This document shows, in pieces, positions 43,821 to 53,470 of a stretch of DNA of 64,000 nt; position 1 is the first letter of the stretch, and every line of letters starts with the position of its first letter. A program made the translations under genes and the position numbers. Below the pieces are notes generated by a model. That model was not told the DNA's origin. It made no database searches and saw nothing but the letters and a program-made list of their open reading frames with translations. This stretch comes from Alishewanella agri BL06 (GTDB lineage: Bacteria > Pseudomonadota > Gammaproteobacteria > Enterobacterales > Alteromonadaceae), in the NCBI RefSeq assembly GCF_000272005.1, contig NZ_AKKU01000011.1, forward strand, positions 248,001 to 312,000, given 5' to 3'.

Positions 43821-44900
43821 TTAGACCAGTTTTTTACCCATGCGCACAAAGGCCGGTTTTACTACTTTTACCGGTACCAGTTTACCGCGAATATCCACTT
43901 CTGCGGTATCGCCGGTCGCGGCAGGTACCCGCGCCATCGCAATACTAAAGCCCAGTGTCGGCGAGAAAGTACCAGAGGTAATTTCACCTTCACCGGCGGC
44001 AGTAATCACTTTCTGACCATGGCGCAATACCCCTTTTTGCTCCATCACCAAACCCACCAGCTTAGCGGTGCCGGCGGCTTTGGCCTGCTCCAGCGCGGTG
44101 CGGCCGATAAAGTTACGATCGCCAGGCTCCCAGGCAATGGTCCAGCCCATATTGGCGGCCAGTGGTGATACCGTTTCGTCCATATCCTGACCGTACAGGT
44201 TCATACCGGCTTCTAAGCGCAGGGTGTCGCGGGCGCCTAAACCACTGGGTTTTACGCCGGCAGTTACCAGCTGTTGCCAGAAGTCTGCCGCCTGCTCGTT
44301 TGGCAGCGCAATTTCGTAACCGTCTTCACCGGTATAACCGGTGGTAGCGATAAACAAGTTACCCGCCTGCACGCCAAAAAATGGCTTCATGCCGGCGACG
44401 GCCGCTTGCTGCTCCGCCGTTAATAAGGTTGCCACCTTGGCTTTGGCATTCGGGCCCTGCACGGCAATCATCGCAAATTCCGGACGCTCGGTTACCGTAA
44501 CATTAAAGGCTTTGGCTTCAGCGTTGATATGGGCTAAGTCTTTTTCGCGGGTGGCAGAGTTCACTACTAAGCGGAAGAAATCTTCTTGCAGGAAGTACAC
44601 AATTAAATCGTCAATGACGCCGCCGGTGCTGTTTAACATGCCGCTGTACAGGGCTTTGCCGGGGGTGGTGAGTTTGGCAACGTCGTTGGCTAATAAATAA
44701 CGCAGGAAGTTACGGGTATTGGCACCGGTTAAATCAACAATGGTCATATGCGACACATCAAACATGCCGGCATCCTGACGGACGGCGTGGTGTTCTTCAA
44801 TCTGAGAGCCGTAGTTAATTGGCATTTCCCAGCCGAAGAAATCGACCATTTTCGCACCTGCAGCCAGATGGCTGGCGTGTAACGCGGTTTTTTGAGCCAT
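43821..44900 (-). CDS. gcvT: Aminomethyltransferase (T protein)
   Basis: A 359-residue enzyme that transfers the methylene from lipoyl-GcvH to tetrahydrofolate and frees ammonia. Seen: [31 protein letters not shown] (folate-site Asp), the [17 protein letters not shown] motif, [12 protein letters not shown], and [20 protein letters not shown]. Length matches the family. It is first in the gcvTHP operon. The 150 bases upstream were checked for a glycine riboswitch and none was evident. Confidence 0.97.
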   Translation of the reverse strand: MAQKTALHASHLAAGAKMVDFFGWEMPINYGSQIEEHHAVRQDAGMFDVSHMTIVDLTGANTRNFLRYLLANDVAKLTTPGKALYSGMLNSTGGVIDDLIVYFLQEDFFRLVVNSATREKDLAHINAEAKAFNVTVTERPEFAMIAVQGPNAKAKVATLLTAEQQAAVAGMKPFFGVQAGNLFIATTGYTGEDGYEIALPNEQAADFWQQLVTAGVKPSGLGARDTLRLEAGMNLYGQDMDETVSPLAANMGWTIAWEPGDRNFIGRTALEQAKAAGTAKLVGLVMEQKGVLRHGQKVITAAGEGEITSGTFSPTLGFSIAMARVPAATGDTAEVDIRGKLVPVKVVKPAFVRMGKKLV

Positions 44901-45131
44901 TATTTTTTCCTGTTTATTATGCGGGCCGGCAGCTTAATATTGAGCTTGGCAAATAAACCTTTGTTATCAGCCTATTACGCAATATTGCTACCAGTCTGAC
45001 TAAAAAATACTGCTCGATTATACCCGATCAACCCGCCAGCAAACAGCCCAATTTGGATTACTTTTTGTAATGCGACAACCGGGGTTACCAAAAAAGCTAA
45101 GGCAAATTTATGACAGCAATAATTGCTACAG

Positions 45132-46331
45132 CTATGGTTTGGCTAAAGCCGGTAAATCACCGCTATTACCCAGCGCCTGTGCCATCAGCTGCTGTTTAAC
45201 AAAAGGCAGTTTATCGGCCAGCAGCAAACCAGCGCCGCGCAAAAATTTTAATGCCGGCTGCTCATTACTAAAACCACGTTTGAAAACTTCCATCGCCGCG
45301 ATCATGCTTTGCGCTTCGGCCTTACGCCAGCGCTGATACGCCTGTAACACGCGGGGGGCAAATAGCGGCTTGCCCGCCTGCTGTTGTTTGCCTAACAATT
45401 CGGCCAAGGCAGTCACATCCATTAAACCCAGGTTCATGCCCTGCCCGGCCAACGGATGAATACTATGTGCTGCATCGGCCACCAGCACCACACGGCCACG
45501 CACCCAGTCACTGGCATAACGCATCCGTAGCGGATGCACACTGCGCGCTGTTGCCAGCGTTAAACAACCCAAGACACTCTGGCTGGCAGCGGTTAGGGCG
45601 CGCGCAAAGGCAGCATCATCCAACGCCATCAGTTCGCTGGCACGGCTCGTTTCGGCACTCCAGACAATAGAGCAATGCTTAGGATCCGGTAGCGGCAGTA
45701 GCGCCAGTGGTCCGGTCGGTAAAAATACCTGCCGTGCCGTCGCCTGATGTGGCTCGTCGCAGTGGATCACCGCCACTATCGCATCCTGCTGGTAGTCCCA
45801 GTGTGTCAGGGGTAACTGTAGTTGTTGCCGTACATATGAATTCACGCCATCGGCGCCAACCAGTAATTCGCTGAGTAAGATCTCACCGCTGCTCAGTTGC
45901 AGCAGCACCTCACGTTCCGATTGCACTAACTGCTGAATTTGGGCAGCGAAATAACAGCGGATCGCCGGCTGTTGCTGTACTTTTTGATACAGCTGCTGGC
46001 GAATCGCTTCGTTATCGCAGATCCAGCCTAGATCTGCCGGCTGTGGTGGCTCGGCGGCAAAATGAATGCGGCCAAAGCTGTCGGCATCCCACACCTGCAT
46101 TTGCTGATAAGCAGCGGCCTGCGCGGCTATGCCATCCCACACACCTAAATGGGCCAGCACCCGTTGTGAAGCCGGATTAAGGGCGCTTACCCGCAGATAA
46201 GCAGGGTTTGCCGGCAGTGGCTCGGCGCCCTTTTCCACCAGCGCCACCTTTAGGCCTTGCTCTGCCAATAACAGCGCCAGGGTCAAGCCAGCACTACCGG
46301 CGCCAACAATGGTGACATCAAGATTTTGCAT
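45132..46331 (-). CDS. ubiI: Ubiquinone-biosynthesis FAD monooxygenase (UbiI/VisC)
   Basis: A 399-residue FAD hydroxylase that inserts the C5 hydroxyl during ubiquinone synthesis. FAD motifs: TIVGAGSAGLTLALLLAEQG at the N-terminus, LLVGADGVNSYVRQQ, and VVLVADAAHSIHPLAGQGMNLGLMD. It follows ubiH with its first possible start (46343) inside the ubiH end. I chose the ATG at 46331, which opens directly into the FAD strand. The pepP-ubiH-ubiI order is the usual one in gammaproteobacteria. UbiF-like paralogs look similar, so the exact position hydroxylated rests on gene order. Confidence 0.88.
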   Translation of the reverse strand: MQNLDVTIVGAGSAGLTLALLLAEQGLKVALVEKGAEPLPANPAYLRVSALNPASQRVLAHLGVWDGIAAQAAAYQQMQVWDADSFGRIHFAAEPPQPADLGWICDNEAIRQQLYQKVQQQPAIRCYFAAQIQQLVQSEREVLLQLSSGEILLSELLVGADGVNSYVRQQLQLPLTHWDYQQDAIVAVIHCDEPHQATARQVFLPTGPLALLPLPDPKHCSIVWSAETSRASELMALDDAAFARALTAASQSVLGCLTLATARSVHPLRMRYASDWVRGRVVLVADAAHSIHPLAGQGMNLGLMDVTALAELLGKQQQAGKPLFAPRVLQAYQRWRKAEAQSMIAAMEVFKRGFSNEQPALKFLRGAGLLLADKLPFVKQQLMAQALGNSGDLPALAKP

Positions 46332-47526
46332 AAAGAGTTCCATAACCCATAGTTTGCCGCGCGAGTGGCGTCTTAAGCGGATCGCACAGCAGCATCGCCG
46401 TCAGGCCAAGATTACGCGCCAGCGCCACCAGGCGTGAACGGTTAGAAAAGGTGCGCACTAAGGCGTCGGTCAGCCAAATCACCTGCTGCATATCGGCCTG
46501 GCGTTGCTGTTGATAGGCACGCAGCAGCGCATAGCCACCGGCATCGGCTAAACCTTGCTCTGACAGCAGTTGGCTTAAACAGGCAATATCTCGCAGTGCC
46601 AGATTAAAGCCCTGGCCGGCAATAGGGTGCAGGTTATGTAAGCTGTTACCTAACAGTGCGGTGCGGTGATTCACCACCTGTTGGCTTTGCTTTAACACCA
46701 GCGGGTAAGCGGCACGGCTGCCCACCGCCGTAAAGACGCCGGCCCGATAACCAAATGCCTGTTGAATTTGCGCTAAAAATTCGCTGTCACTGAGTGCCAG
46801 TAATAGCGGCACCTGCTCCGGCGGTACCGTCCAGACCAGCGAATAGCGGTTTTGGGTCAGCGGTAATAAAGCAATAGGGCCATGCTCGGTAAAGCGCTCG
46901 AACGCCTTGTACTGATGCGCACTGCTGAGCGCCAGATTGGCGATAATGGCCGATTGCGGATAAGGCTGCTCCGTTAAACTAAAACCGGCCAGCTGCCGGG
47001 TATTGGAAGCACCGCCTTCGGCGATCACCAGTAAGCGGGTACTCACACTCTCGCCGTCATCTAAGGTTAGCTGTTGCCAAGCTTGCTGTTTGTCGATGGC
47101 GGCGATGCTGCGCGGCTGTAGCCGGCTTAAATTCGGATGTTCCGCTAACGCCTGATACAGCGCGGCACCAATATGCTCCACTTCGATCACCTGCCCCAGG
47201 GCGGGCAAACGGTATTCGTCGGCACTAAGCCAGGTTTTGCCAAAATGGCCACGATCGGACACCGCTATGGTTTTGATTGGGCAGGCCTGCTGGGCCAGTT
47301 GTGGCCAGAGTTGCCAGCGTTGTAATAATTCGACACTGGCCGCCGCCAGCGCAATACTACGGCTGTCAAAACTGGCTTTGGATACCGGCGTTTCAGCCTG
47401 CTCGATAATGGCAACCTTTAATGCCGGCGCCTGGCGTAATAATGCCATCGCCAGCATCGAGCCGGCCATGCCACCGCCGGCAATCACCAGATCAAAATCG
47501 ACTGTGGTAGTGCTTGTTGCTTGCAC
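46318..47526 (-). CDS. ubiH: 2-octaprenyl-6-methoxyphenol hydroxylase
   Basis: A 402-residue FAD hydroxylase of ubiquinone synthesis (C1 hydroxylation). Motifs: LVIAGGGMAGSMLAMALL, ASFDSRSIALA (UbiH-like segment after the first FAD loop), and TALLGNSLHNLHPIAGQGFNLALRD. It lies between pepP and ubiI; the 57-base gap to pepP and the overlap with ubiI suggest one transcript. Divergence between this and ubiI is what is expected for the two successive ring hydroxylases. Confidence 0.9.
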   Translation of the reverse strand: MQATSTTTVDFDLVIAGGGMAGSMLAMALLRQAPALKVAIIEQAETPVSKASFDSRSIALAAASVELLQRWQLWPQLAQQACPIKTIAVSDRGHFGKTWLSADEYRLPALGQVIEVEHIGAALYQALAEHPNLSRLQPRSIAAIDKQQAWQQLTLDDGESVSTRLLVIAEGGASNTRQLAGFSLTEQPYPQSAIIANLALSSAHQYKAFERFTEHGPIALLPLTQNRYSLVWTVPPEQVPLLLALSDSEFLAQIQQAFGYRAGVFTAVGSRAAYPLVLKQSQQVVNHRTALLGNSLHNLHPIAGQGFNLALRDIACLSQLLSEQGLADAGGYALLRAYQQQRQADMQQVIWLTDALVRTFSNRSRLVALARNLGLTAMLLCDPLKTPLARQTMGYGTLYAKS

Positions 47527-47583
47527 GGCTTACCTTATTTGTTGTGTATTTGTGCTGTTACTGGTTACTGTCAGAGCGTCAGG

Positions 47584-48891
47584 CTAACGATTGGCCATCA
47601 GGGCTTCTACTTCCGCCAGGGTTTTGACACAGCCAGCAGTCAGGTTGTCATAGCCGTCCGCGGTCACCAGAATATTATCTTCGATCCGGATTGCCAGGCC
47701 CCACCATTTTTCGGCCGCCTCGCTACCCGGTGCGATATACAGGCCGGGTTCAATCGTCAGCACCATGCCGGGTTGAAACGGCCGATCGTCACCAGCGACC
47801 TTATAGGCGCCGACATCATGTACGTCCAGCCCCAGCCAATGGCCTATACCATGCATAAAATACTGCTTACAGGCTTTACTGGTTATGAGCTCGGTCAAAT
47901 CGCCGTGCAAAATACCTAATTCCAGCAACCCTTTGGTCAGCACCTGCTCGGCAATGGTATTTAACTGTGCAAAGGTGCAACCGGGTTTAACTGCAGCAAT
48001 ACAGCAAAGCTGGGCGTCTAATACCAGCTGATACAGCGCCGCCTGCTCCGGGGTAAAACGGCCATTTACCGGGAAGGTGCGGCTAATATCAGCGGCATAG
48101 CCCTGTAACTCACAGCCGGCATCAATTAATACCAGCTCACCGTCAGTCAGCTGGCTGCTATTTTCGGTGTAATGCAAAATACAGCCGTTGTCGCCACTGC
48201 CGACTATGCTGTTATAGGCAGCGAAACGGGCACCATGCAGCGCAAATTCATGCAGGATCTCGGCTTCTAACTGATATTCCCAGCCACCGGCATGGCAAAA
48301 GCGCATGGCGCGATGATGAGCCTGAGTACTGATTTGGCCGGCGCGACGCATTATCGCAATTTCATCGGCACTTTTTATCAGCCGTTGTTCGCTGCTATAA
48401 GGCCTAAGGTCCATCAGCGCCACCGGCGCCTGCTCACCGCGTTTTTCACGCTGTATGAGCCCCTGCATAATGGTCAGCACTTCCTGCTGTAATGCCGGTT
48501 CATCACCTAAATTCAGATACACCGCCTGCATACCATTTAATGCCTGCTGCAAGCTGGCGCTACGTTCACTCAGACTGATGGCATTTAAGCCCAGGGTAGT
48601 CAGCGCCGCAGCTGGCCCCAGCCGCCGGCCCTGCCACATTTCGGCAAAGGGATCTTTGTCGCGACAGAGCAACAAGCTGCGACACTCGCCCGCAGTGATT
48701 TTAGTTAAAATCAGTAAGGCATCAGGCTCGTTAAAGCCGGTGTAATACCAAAAGTCACTGTGCTGGCGAAACGGATATTCGGTATCGCGGCTGCGGGTTT
48801 GCTCGGCGGCTGCACTCAGTAATACCACAGAGCGCTCTGGCAGTTGCGCCAGCAGTTGCTGACGCCGCTGCTGATAGACTTCGATTTGCAT
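47584..48891 (-). CDS. pepP: Xaa-Pro aminopeptidase (AMPP)
   Basis: A 435-residue pita-bread metallopeptidase that removes N-terminal residues preceding proline. The N-terminal creatinase-like domain (about 1-170) is followed by the dimetal site: LVLIDAGCELQGYAADISR (two Asp), MHGIGHWLGLDVHD (His), MVLTIEPGLYIAP (Glu) and IRIEDNILVT (Glu). Length is close to the 441-residue E. coli protein. It is 8 bases downstream of ygfB and upstream of ubiH. Confidence 0.95.
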   Translation of the reverse strand: MQIEVYQQRRQQLLAQLPERSVVLLSAAAEQTRSRDTEYPFRQHSDFWYYTGFNEPDALLILTKITAGECRSLLLCRDKDPFAEMWQGRRLGPAAALTTLGLNAISLSERSASLQQALNGMQAVYLNLGDEPALQQEVLTIMQGLIQREKRGEQAPVALMDLRPYSSEQRLIKSADEIAIMRRAGQISTQAHHRAMRFCHAGGWEYQLEAEILHEFALHGARFAAYNSIVGSGDNGCILHYTENSSQLTDGELVLIDAGCELQGYAADISRTFPVNGRFTPEQAALYQLVLDAQLCCIAAVKPGCTFAQLNTIAEQVLTKGLLELGILHGDLTELITSKACKQYFMHGIGHWLGLDVHDVGAYKVAGDDRPFQPGMVLTIEPGLYIAPGSEAAEKWWGLAIRIEDNILVTADGYDNLTAGCVKTLAEVEALMANR

Positions 48892-48899
48892 AGCAGACC

Positions 48900-49481
48900 T
48901 TAATGTAAGGTTTTATTTAACGGGCCCTTTACCGCCGGCCGCTGCCCGACTTCGTTATAGCAGCTAAACACCATCAGCCGGATATGTTCCAGTACCAGGA
49001 AATAGGCTTCTTCGTTTTCTTCGGCGCTGGCATCGTCTTGCGTACTAAGGTCAACCTTAGTCACTTCGCTAAGCTGATTCACGGCTTCGCGCACTTCTTC
49101 GCTTAATAACGATAAATCGGTTTGTTGTACCGAAAATCCGACTAAAAATGCTTGCGCCCACTCCACCATCGCTTCCAGCCGCTCGATCAGTGCATCATCG
49201 TCATGCGGCAGCAACAACGCGAAATCATAGTCGGCAGCACTCAGGCTTTGTGAGGTATTGCTGATCAGCTGCTGCACGTCGGTTCTTAGCGCCTGAGGCA
49301 AGGCCTGACCGTCATTTAAAAAGTCGTGCAGCACCGGCAAAAACTCGCTGGCATCGGCTGGCATACCGCCGCACAGCAGGCCACTGATTAAACCATGCAA
49401 TTCTGCGGCAGAAGCCATCACATAGGCTGCATCCAGGGCTGCGCTCCAGCGTTCATAGCTTTGTACCAGTGATAATGGCAT
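48900..49481 (-). CDS. ygfB: UPF0149/YgfB-family protein
   Basis: A 193-residue soluble, mostly helical and acidic protein. The family core is seen in AAELHGLISGLLCGG near residue 25, WAQAFLVGFSV near 130, and a C-terminal EAYFLVLEHIRLMVF. In other gammaproteobacteria YgfB lies next to pepP and ubiH, as here, and has been linked to regulation, but its biochemical action is not clear. It heads the ygfB-pepP-ubiH-ubiI unit. zapA, normally divergent from it, is absent from the 120 bases before 6S RNA. Confidence 0.93.
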   Translation of the reverse strand: MPLSLVQSYERWSAALDAAYVMASAAELHGLISGLLCGGMPADASEFLPVLHDFLNDGQALPQALRTDVQQLISNTSQSLSAADYDFALLLPHDDDALIERLEAMVEWAQAFLVGFSVQQTDLSLLSEEVREAVNQLSEVTKVDLSTQDDASAEENEEAYFLVLEHIRLMVFSCYNEVGQRPAVKGPLNKTLH

Positions 49482-49623
49482 AAAGTGCCCCTTTATTAAC
49501 TAAACCTGGCTATGCTACCACTGCGCAACAGCTACGCCAACCTGTGCCTAAACAAGCAGCAGTTGGCCGCTTTTTGCCGGGCTTTGTTTCTCATCACGAT
49601 TAAAGCGGTGTTATACTGAGGGC

Positions 49624-49808
49624 GTTCTCTGGGTTGTTCGTGTTTTGTCGATGTCCCTGAGCCGATAATTGTTTTGTTAAGGGATGTTTCTGCGTCGCTT
49701 TTGTGCAGGCCCGGCTAGTACCGGGAAGCCTACGGTGGCCATTGGCGTTCCGCCTTGAACCTTGGGTTCAAGGGCTGATACAGGGCACGGCAACTTCGGA
49801 GAACACTT
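49624..49808 (+). ncRNA. ssrS: 6S RNA
   Basis: About 185 bases with the 6S layout. The 5' arm GTTCTCTGGGTTGTTCG pairs with the 3' arm CGGAGAAC. TGTCCCTGAGCCGATAATTG is the conserved closing stem, and GCCTTGAACCTTGGGTTCAAGG is the 3' hairpin shared with E. coli 6S. A TATACT -10 lies at 49612-49617. It binds sigma-70 RNA polymerase in stationary phase. The 5-formyl-THF cyclo-ligase gene follows directly, as in E. coli. Ends are approximate. Confidence 0.93.
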
Positions 49809-49844
49809 CTGCACTTTCTTCTTCCTGACAGCAAGGATTTTGCA

Positions 49845-50423
49845 TTGCTAAATCGGGCACAACTGCGAATTGAAATCCGTAACCGGCGGCAACAGCTAAG
49901 CGCTCAGGCGCAGCAGGACGCAGCTATCGGATTAGTGCGGCAACTGCTCCCCTGTGCTGAGGTATTAGCGGCGCAACATATCGCGCTCTATCTGAGTAAT
50001 GACAGCGAGATTGATACCACGGCGCTAATCCAGGCCTTATGGCAGGCCGGCAAAACCCTCTACCTACCTATTTTGCATCCGTTTTGTGCCGGCTATCTGA
50101 TATTTCAGCACTATCAGCCGACTACGCCATTAGTACCCAATCGCTTTGGTATTCCGGAGCCGAAACTAAACTGCGCTGAATTACTGCCGGTGCAGCAACT
50201 GGATCTGATTTTTACCCCTTTAGTCGCGTTCGATAGCCTCGGGCAACGCCTTGGCATGGGCGGCGGTTTTTATGACCGAACCCTGTCGCAATTAGCCGCC
50301 AATCATCGTTGCCGGCTAATCGGTTTGGCGCATGATTGCCAACAAGTGCCACAGTTACCCGTCGAGCCCTGGGATCAACCGCTGCATGCGGTAGCGACCG
50401 GCAGCCGGCTGCTGCGCTTTTAG
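49845..50423 (+). CDS. 5-formyltetrahydrofolate cyclo-ligase
   Basis: A 192-residue ATP-dependent enzyme that converts 5-formyl-THF to 5,10-methenyl-THF. Seen: an Arg-rich N-terminus (IRNRRQQLSAQA), LYLPILHPFCAGYLIF, VPNRFGIPEP, LIFTPLVAFDSLGQRLGMGGGFYDRTL (ATP loop) and IGLAHDCQQV. The start is a TTG at 49845 with AAGGA 8 bases upstream; no ATG suits. It lies about 35 bases behind 6S RNA and may be processed from the same transcript. The E. coli locus is ygfA (fau). Confidence 0.92.
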   Translation: MLNRAQLRIEIRNRRQQLSAQAQQDAAIGLVRQLLPCAEVLAAQHIALYLSNDSEIDTTALIQALWQAGKTLYLPILHPFCAGYLIFQHYQPTTPLVPNRFGIPEPKLNCAELLPVQQLDLIFTPLVAFDSLGQRLGMGGGFYDRTLSQLAANHRCRLIGLAHDCQQVPQLPVEPWDQPLHAVATGSRLLRF

Positions 50424-50546
50424 TCACGACTTTTTATTAATCGCGGCTTTTCACGGCGAATTATCCGCGCTAACTAACACTGTCTTTTTTTCTGGCAGCC
50501 GATATACTATCCATCTTTATGGCTAAACGCATAAAGCGAACCCTCC

Positions 50547-51203
50547 ATGACGCAAGATGAAATGAAACGCAACGCGGCCCGCGCCGCCGTGGCCTATATC
50601 GAGCCACAGACCATTGTCGGTGTCGGCACCGGCTCGACCGTAAACCACTTTATTGACGCCCTGGCCGAGATCAAAGATCAAATCGCCGGTGCCGTCTCCA
50701 GCTCTGAACAATCTACCGCCCGCTTAAAGGCACTGGGCATTCCGGTACTGGATTTAAACAGCATCAGCGGCTTTGGCGTCTATGTTGATGGCGCCGACGA
50801 AATTAACGCCGCTAAACAAATGATTAAAGGCGGTGGTGCCGCCCTGACCCGCGAAAAAATTGTCGCCGCTGTCGCCAAAACCTTTATCTGTATTGTCGAT
50901 AGCACCAAGCAGGTTGAGGTATTGGGCAAGTTCCCGCTACCGGTTGAAGTGATCCCGATGGCCAGCAGCTATGTCAGCCGCGAACTGGCAAAACTGGGTG
51001 GTAAACCGGTAGTACGCGAAGGCGTGGTCACCGATAACGGTAATCTGATTATTGATGTTCACGGTTTACGTATCAGCGAGCCGTTAGCGCTGGAGCAGCA
51101 GATTAATAATATCGTTGGTGTTGTTACCAATGGCATCTTTGCCGCTCGCGCCGCCGATCTGGTCTTGGTGGGTAGCGCTGAGGGTACTCAGGTACTGCGC
51201 TAA
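50547..51203 (+). CDS. rpiA: Ribose-5-phosphate isomerase A
   Basis: A 218-residue enzyme interconverting ribose-5-phosphate and ribulose-5-phosphate in the pentose-phosphate pathway. Motifs: [16 protein letters not shown] (phosphate site), [26 protein letters not shown] (catalytic Asp and Lys), and [18 protein letters not shown]. Length matches the E. coli enzyme (219). It precedes serA, as in E. coli and relatives. Confidence 0.97.
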   Translation: MTQDEMKRNAARAAVAYIEPQTIVGVGTGSTVNHFIDALAEIKDQIAGAVSSSEQSTARLKALGIPVLDLNSISGFGVYVDGADEINAAKQMIKGGGAALTREKIVAAVAKTFICIVDSTKQVEVLGKFPLPVEVIPMASSYVSRELAKLGGKPVVREGVVTDNGNLIIDVHGLRISEPLALEQQINNIVGVVTNGIFAARAADLVLVGSAEGTQVLR

Positions 51204-51244
51204 GACTAAGCAAAGCTTTTGATAGAACTGTTTTTATAACAATA

Positions 51245-51260
51245 GCCCCGCTTAAGGGGC
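51245..51260. terminator. GC hairpin between rpiA and serA
   Basis: GCCCC-GCTTAA-GGGGC lies 41 bases after the rpiA stop. No U-tract follows, so termination would be partial or the hairpin has another role. Confidence 0.4.
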
Positions 51261-51308
51261 AGTGAAGACAACCGGGCAGCATTTATATTAAGCACAAGAG
51301 AAGTGACC

Positions 51309-52535
51309 ATGGAAAAATTTTCGCTGGCAAAAGACAAAATTAAGATCCTGCTGCTGGAAGGCCTGCACCAGAGTGCCGTACAAACCTTTAAAGATCACGG
51401 CTACAGCAATATCGAGTATCTGAAAACCTCGCTGCCGGAAGACGAGTTGATTGAGCGGATTAAAGATGCCCACTTTATCGGCATTCGCTCGCGCACCCAG
51501 CTTACCGATAAGGTGTTAGAAGCGGCATCTAAGCTGGTGGCGATCGGCTGCTTCTGTATCGGTACCAATCAGGTGGATCTGGACGCAGCCTTAAGACGCG
51601 CCATCCCGGTGTTTAATGCGCCATTCTCCAACACTCGTTCGGTAGCCGAGCTGGTGTTGGGCCAAATTATTATGTTACTGCGTGGTATTCCACAGCGTAA
51701 TGCGGCGGCGCATCGCGGCGAATGGTTAAAAACTGCCGACCAATCCTTTGAAGCTCGCGGTAAAACCCTTGGTATTATTGGCTACGGTCATATCGGTACT
51801 CAACTTAGCATTATGGCCGAGCAACTCGGGATGCGCGTGCAATTTTACGATATCGAAAGCAAGTTAGTGTTAGGTAATGCCACTCAGGTTGACTTAGCTA
51901 CCGTGCTAAAAACGTCAGATGTGATTAGCTTACATGTGCCGGAAACCCCGCAAACCCAAAATATGATTGGCGAAGCCGAATTTTCATTAATGAAACACGG
52001 CGCCATCTTAATTAACGCTTCTCGAGGCACTGTAGTAGATATCGCTGCATTAACAGCAACGCTTGAAAGTAAGAAACTTGCAGGTGCCGCTATTGACGTA
52101 TTCCCGGTAGAGCCAAAAGGTAATAACGAAGAATTTATCTCGCCACTACGCCAGTTTGATAACGTGATCCTAACCCCGCATATCGGTGGCTCAACTCAGG
52201 AAGCGCAGGAGAATATCGGCTTTGAAGTCGCCGGTAAGCTGGTGAAATACAGTGATAACGGCTCGACTCTGTCGGCGGTGAATTTCCCGGAAGTGTCGCT
52301 GCCAGAGCATAAAGGCCGCTCACGCCTGCTGCATATCCATAAAAACCAACCGGGTATGCTGACCAAGATCAACGAAGCCTTTGCCCGGCATAATATCAAT
52401 ATCTCCGGCCAGTATCTGCAAACGGTGCAGGACATTGGTTATGTGGTGATTGATATTGACTCGGCCGATCACGAGCTGGCACTGAATGAGCTAAAAGCTA
52501 TTCCCGGTACCTTAAGAGCGCGGGTGCTGCATTAA
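51309..52535 (+). CDS. serA: D-3-phosphoglycerate dehydrogenase
   Basis: A 408-residue enzyme for the first step of serine synthesis. Seen: KFSLAKDKIKILLLEGLHQS at the N-terminus (as in E. coli SerA), FCIGTNQVDLDAA, GKTLGIIGYGHIGTQLSIM (NAD fold), catalytic segment ILTPHIGGSTQEAQ, and a C-terminal ACT domain (about 335-408) LLHIHKNQPGMLTKINEAF. The ACT domain confers serine feedback. I chose the ATG at 51309, with GAGAAG upstream, over the GTG two codons earlier. Confidence 0.97.
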   Translation: MEKFSLAKDKIKILLLEGLHQSAVQTFKDHGYSNIEYLKTSLPEDELIERIKDAHFIGIRSRTQLTDKVLEAASKLVAIGCFCIGTNQVDLDAALRRAIPVFNAPFSNTRSVAELVLGQIIMLLRGIPQRNAAAHRGEWLKTADQSFEARGKTLGIIGYGHIGTQLSIMAEQLGMRVQFYDIESKLVLGNATQVDLATVLKTSDVISLHVPETPQTQNMIGEAEFSLMKHGAILINASRGTVVDIAALTATLESKKLAGAAIDVFPVEPKGNNEEFISPLRQFDNVILTPHIGGSTQEAQENIGFEVAGKLVKYSDNGSTLSAVNFPEVSLPEHKGRSRLLHIHKNQPGMLTKINEAFARHNINISGQYLQTVQDIGYVVIDIDSADHELALNELKAIPGTLRARVLH

Positions 52536-52556
52536 ACGCAGTATCTCAAAATGACG

Positions 52557-52582
52557 AGGGCAGCGATAAGCTGCCCTTTTTA
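52557..52582 (+). terminator. serA intrinsic terminator
   Basis: Stem GGGCAGC / GCTGCCC with loop GATAA, then TTTTTAT, 22 bases after the serA stop. Confidence 0.85.
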
Positions 52583-52598
52583 TAGGTTATCGCTAGTA

Positions 52599-53387
52599 TC
52601 AGAATGAATAGACTAATGAGGCTGACGTTTCAGTATCAGTCGTTTGCAGGTTACCTTCCGGACGAGAGTTATGATTCACCGAAAAACTTACCCGCATCGC
52701 TAAGCGACCATTAATTTGTGACGTTAATGAGCTGCGACTGGTAAACATCGAGTTTTCACCATCCAGCGACACATTACCTTCAAAGGTTTGCCGGAACCGG
52801 CTGCCTTTATAGATTTCCTGCTCAAAGTTTGCCGCTAAAAACCAGATAAAACCCATAGTCGTATTGCGGCTGGCACCTTCACGATACGCAAAACCCGGAC
52901 CGGTCTCTAAATCCAGGTAATTAGATTGCTTTTCATAAACCCGGTTAGCATAACCAGTAGCCAGCGAGCCGACCTGCCGGAATGAACCGAACATATCGTA
53001 CGCATAGGCACCGCGACCAAAGAACGAGGTGGTGCCGGTCAGAAACTTATAGTTGCTCTGGGCTGACAAAGCATAACGCTTTACGGTCGGTTCGCTGCGT
53101 ACCTCACCGGTGGCGGTATCGGTAAACTGATTTTTCTGTACCCGGCCCTGAATATTATAGCGGTTACGGAAAAAATCATTTTCGTGCACCATTTCGGTAT
53201 TGACCCGCCAGCCGCGGGCGTCGGTATTACCGTCGATAAACAGAAATCCAAGCTCAATATCGCCGGTAATAGTCCCTAAAACTCCGAGATCTCGCAGTTC
53301 GGGTACCAGCGGTTCAGCCTCTTCGGGCTCTTCATTGGCAACGGCATTAAATGCCAGTAACCCCAGTAAAAAAATTAAGACAGGCAT
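52599..53387 (-). CDS. DUF481 outer-membrane protein (YdiY-like)
   Basis: A 262-residue exported protein with a signal peptide (MPVLIFLLGLLAFNAVANE). The mature part is a predicted beta-barrel of DUF481: LGFLFIDGNTDARGWRVNTEM, YALSAQSNYKFLTGTTSFFGRG, GPGFAYREGASRN, and a C-terminal ASLVYSF ending in Phe. The acidic Pro/Glu segment (EEPEEAEPLVPEL) lies just after cleavage. I used the ATG at 53387; the open frame runs further upstream without a signal sequence. Function unknown. Confidence 0.85.
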   Translation of the reverse strand: MPVLIFLLGLLAFNAVANEEPEEAEPLVPELRDLGVLGTITGDIELGFLFIDGNTDARGWRVNTEMVHENDFFRNRYNIQGRVQKNQFTDTATGEVRSEPTVKRYALSAQSNYKFLTGTTSFFGRGAYAYDMFGSFRQVGSLATGYANRVYEKQSNYLDLETGPGFAYREGASRNTTMGFIWFLAANFEQEIYKGSRFRQTFEGNVSLDGENSMFTSRSSLTSQINGRLAMRVSFSVNHNSRPEGNLQTTDTETSASLVYSF

Positions 53388-53431
53388 GTTCAGATCTGAA
53401 TAGTTAGAATTAATAATACTGCCGCCTGCAA

Positions 53432-53455
53432 CAACGCCAGGGCCACCTGGCGTTG
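53432..53455. terminator. Hairpin downstream of gltX
   Basis: A 10-bp perfect stem, CAACGCCAGG / CCTGGCGTTG, with a 4-base loop, starts 15 bases after the gltX stop and before the DUF481 gene. Only TTGTTG follows on the minus strand, so terminator strength is doubtful. Confidence 0.45.
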
Positions 53456-53470
53456 ACAACCTTAAGTTGC

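Noticed and set aside
44901-45131. Possible glycine riboswitch before gcvT
   Set aside because: The leader lacks the conserved glycine-aptamer core motifs; no paired aptamers could be recognised.
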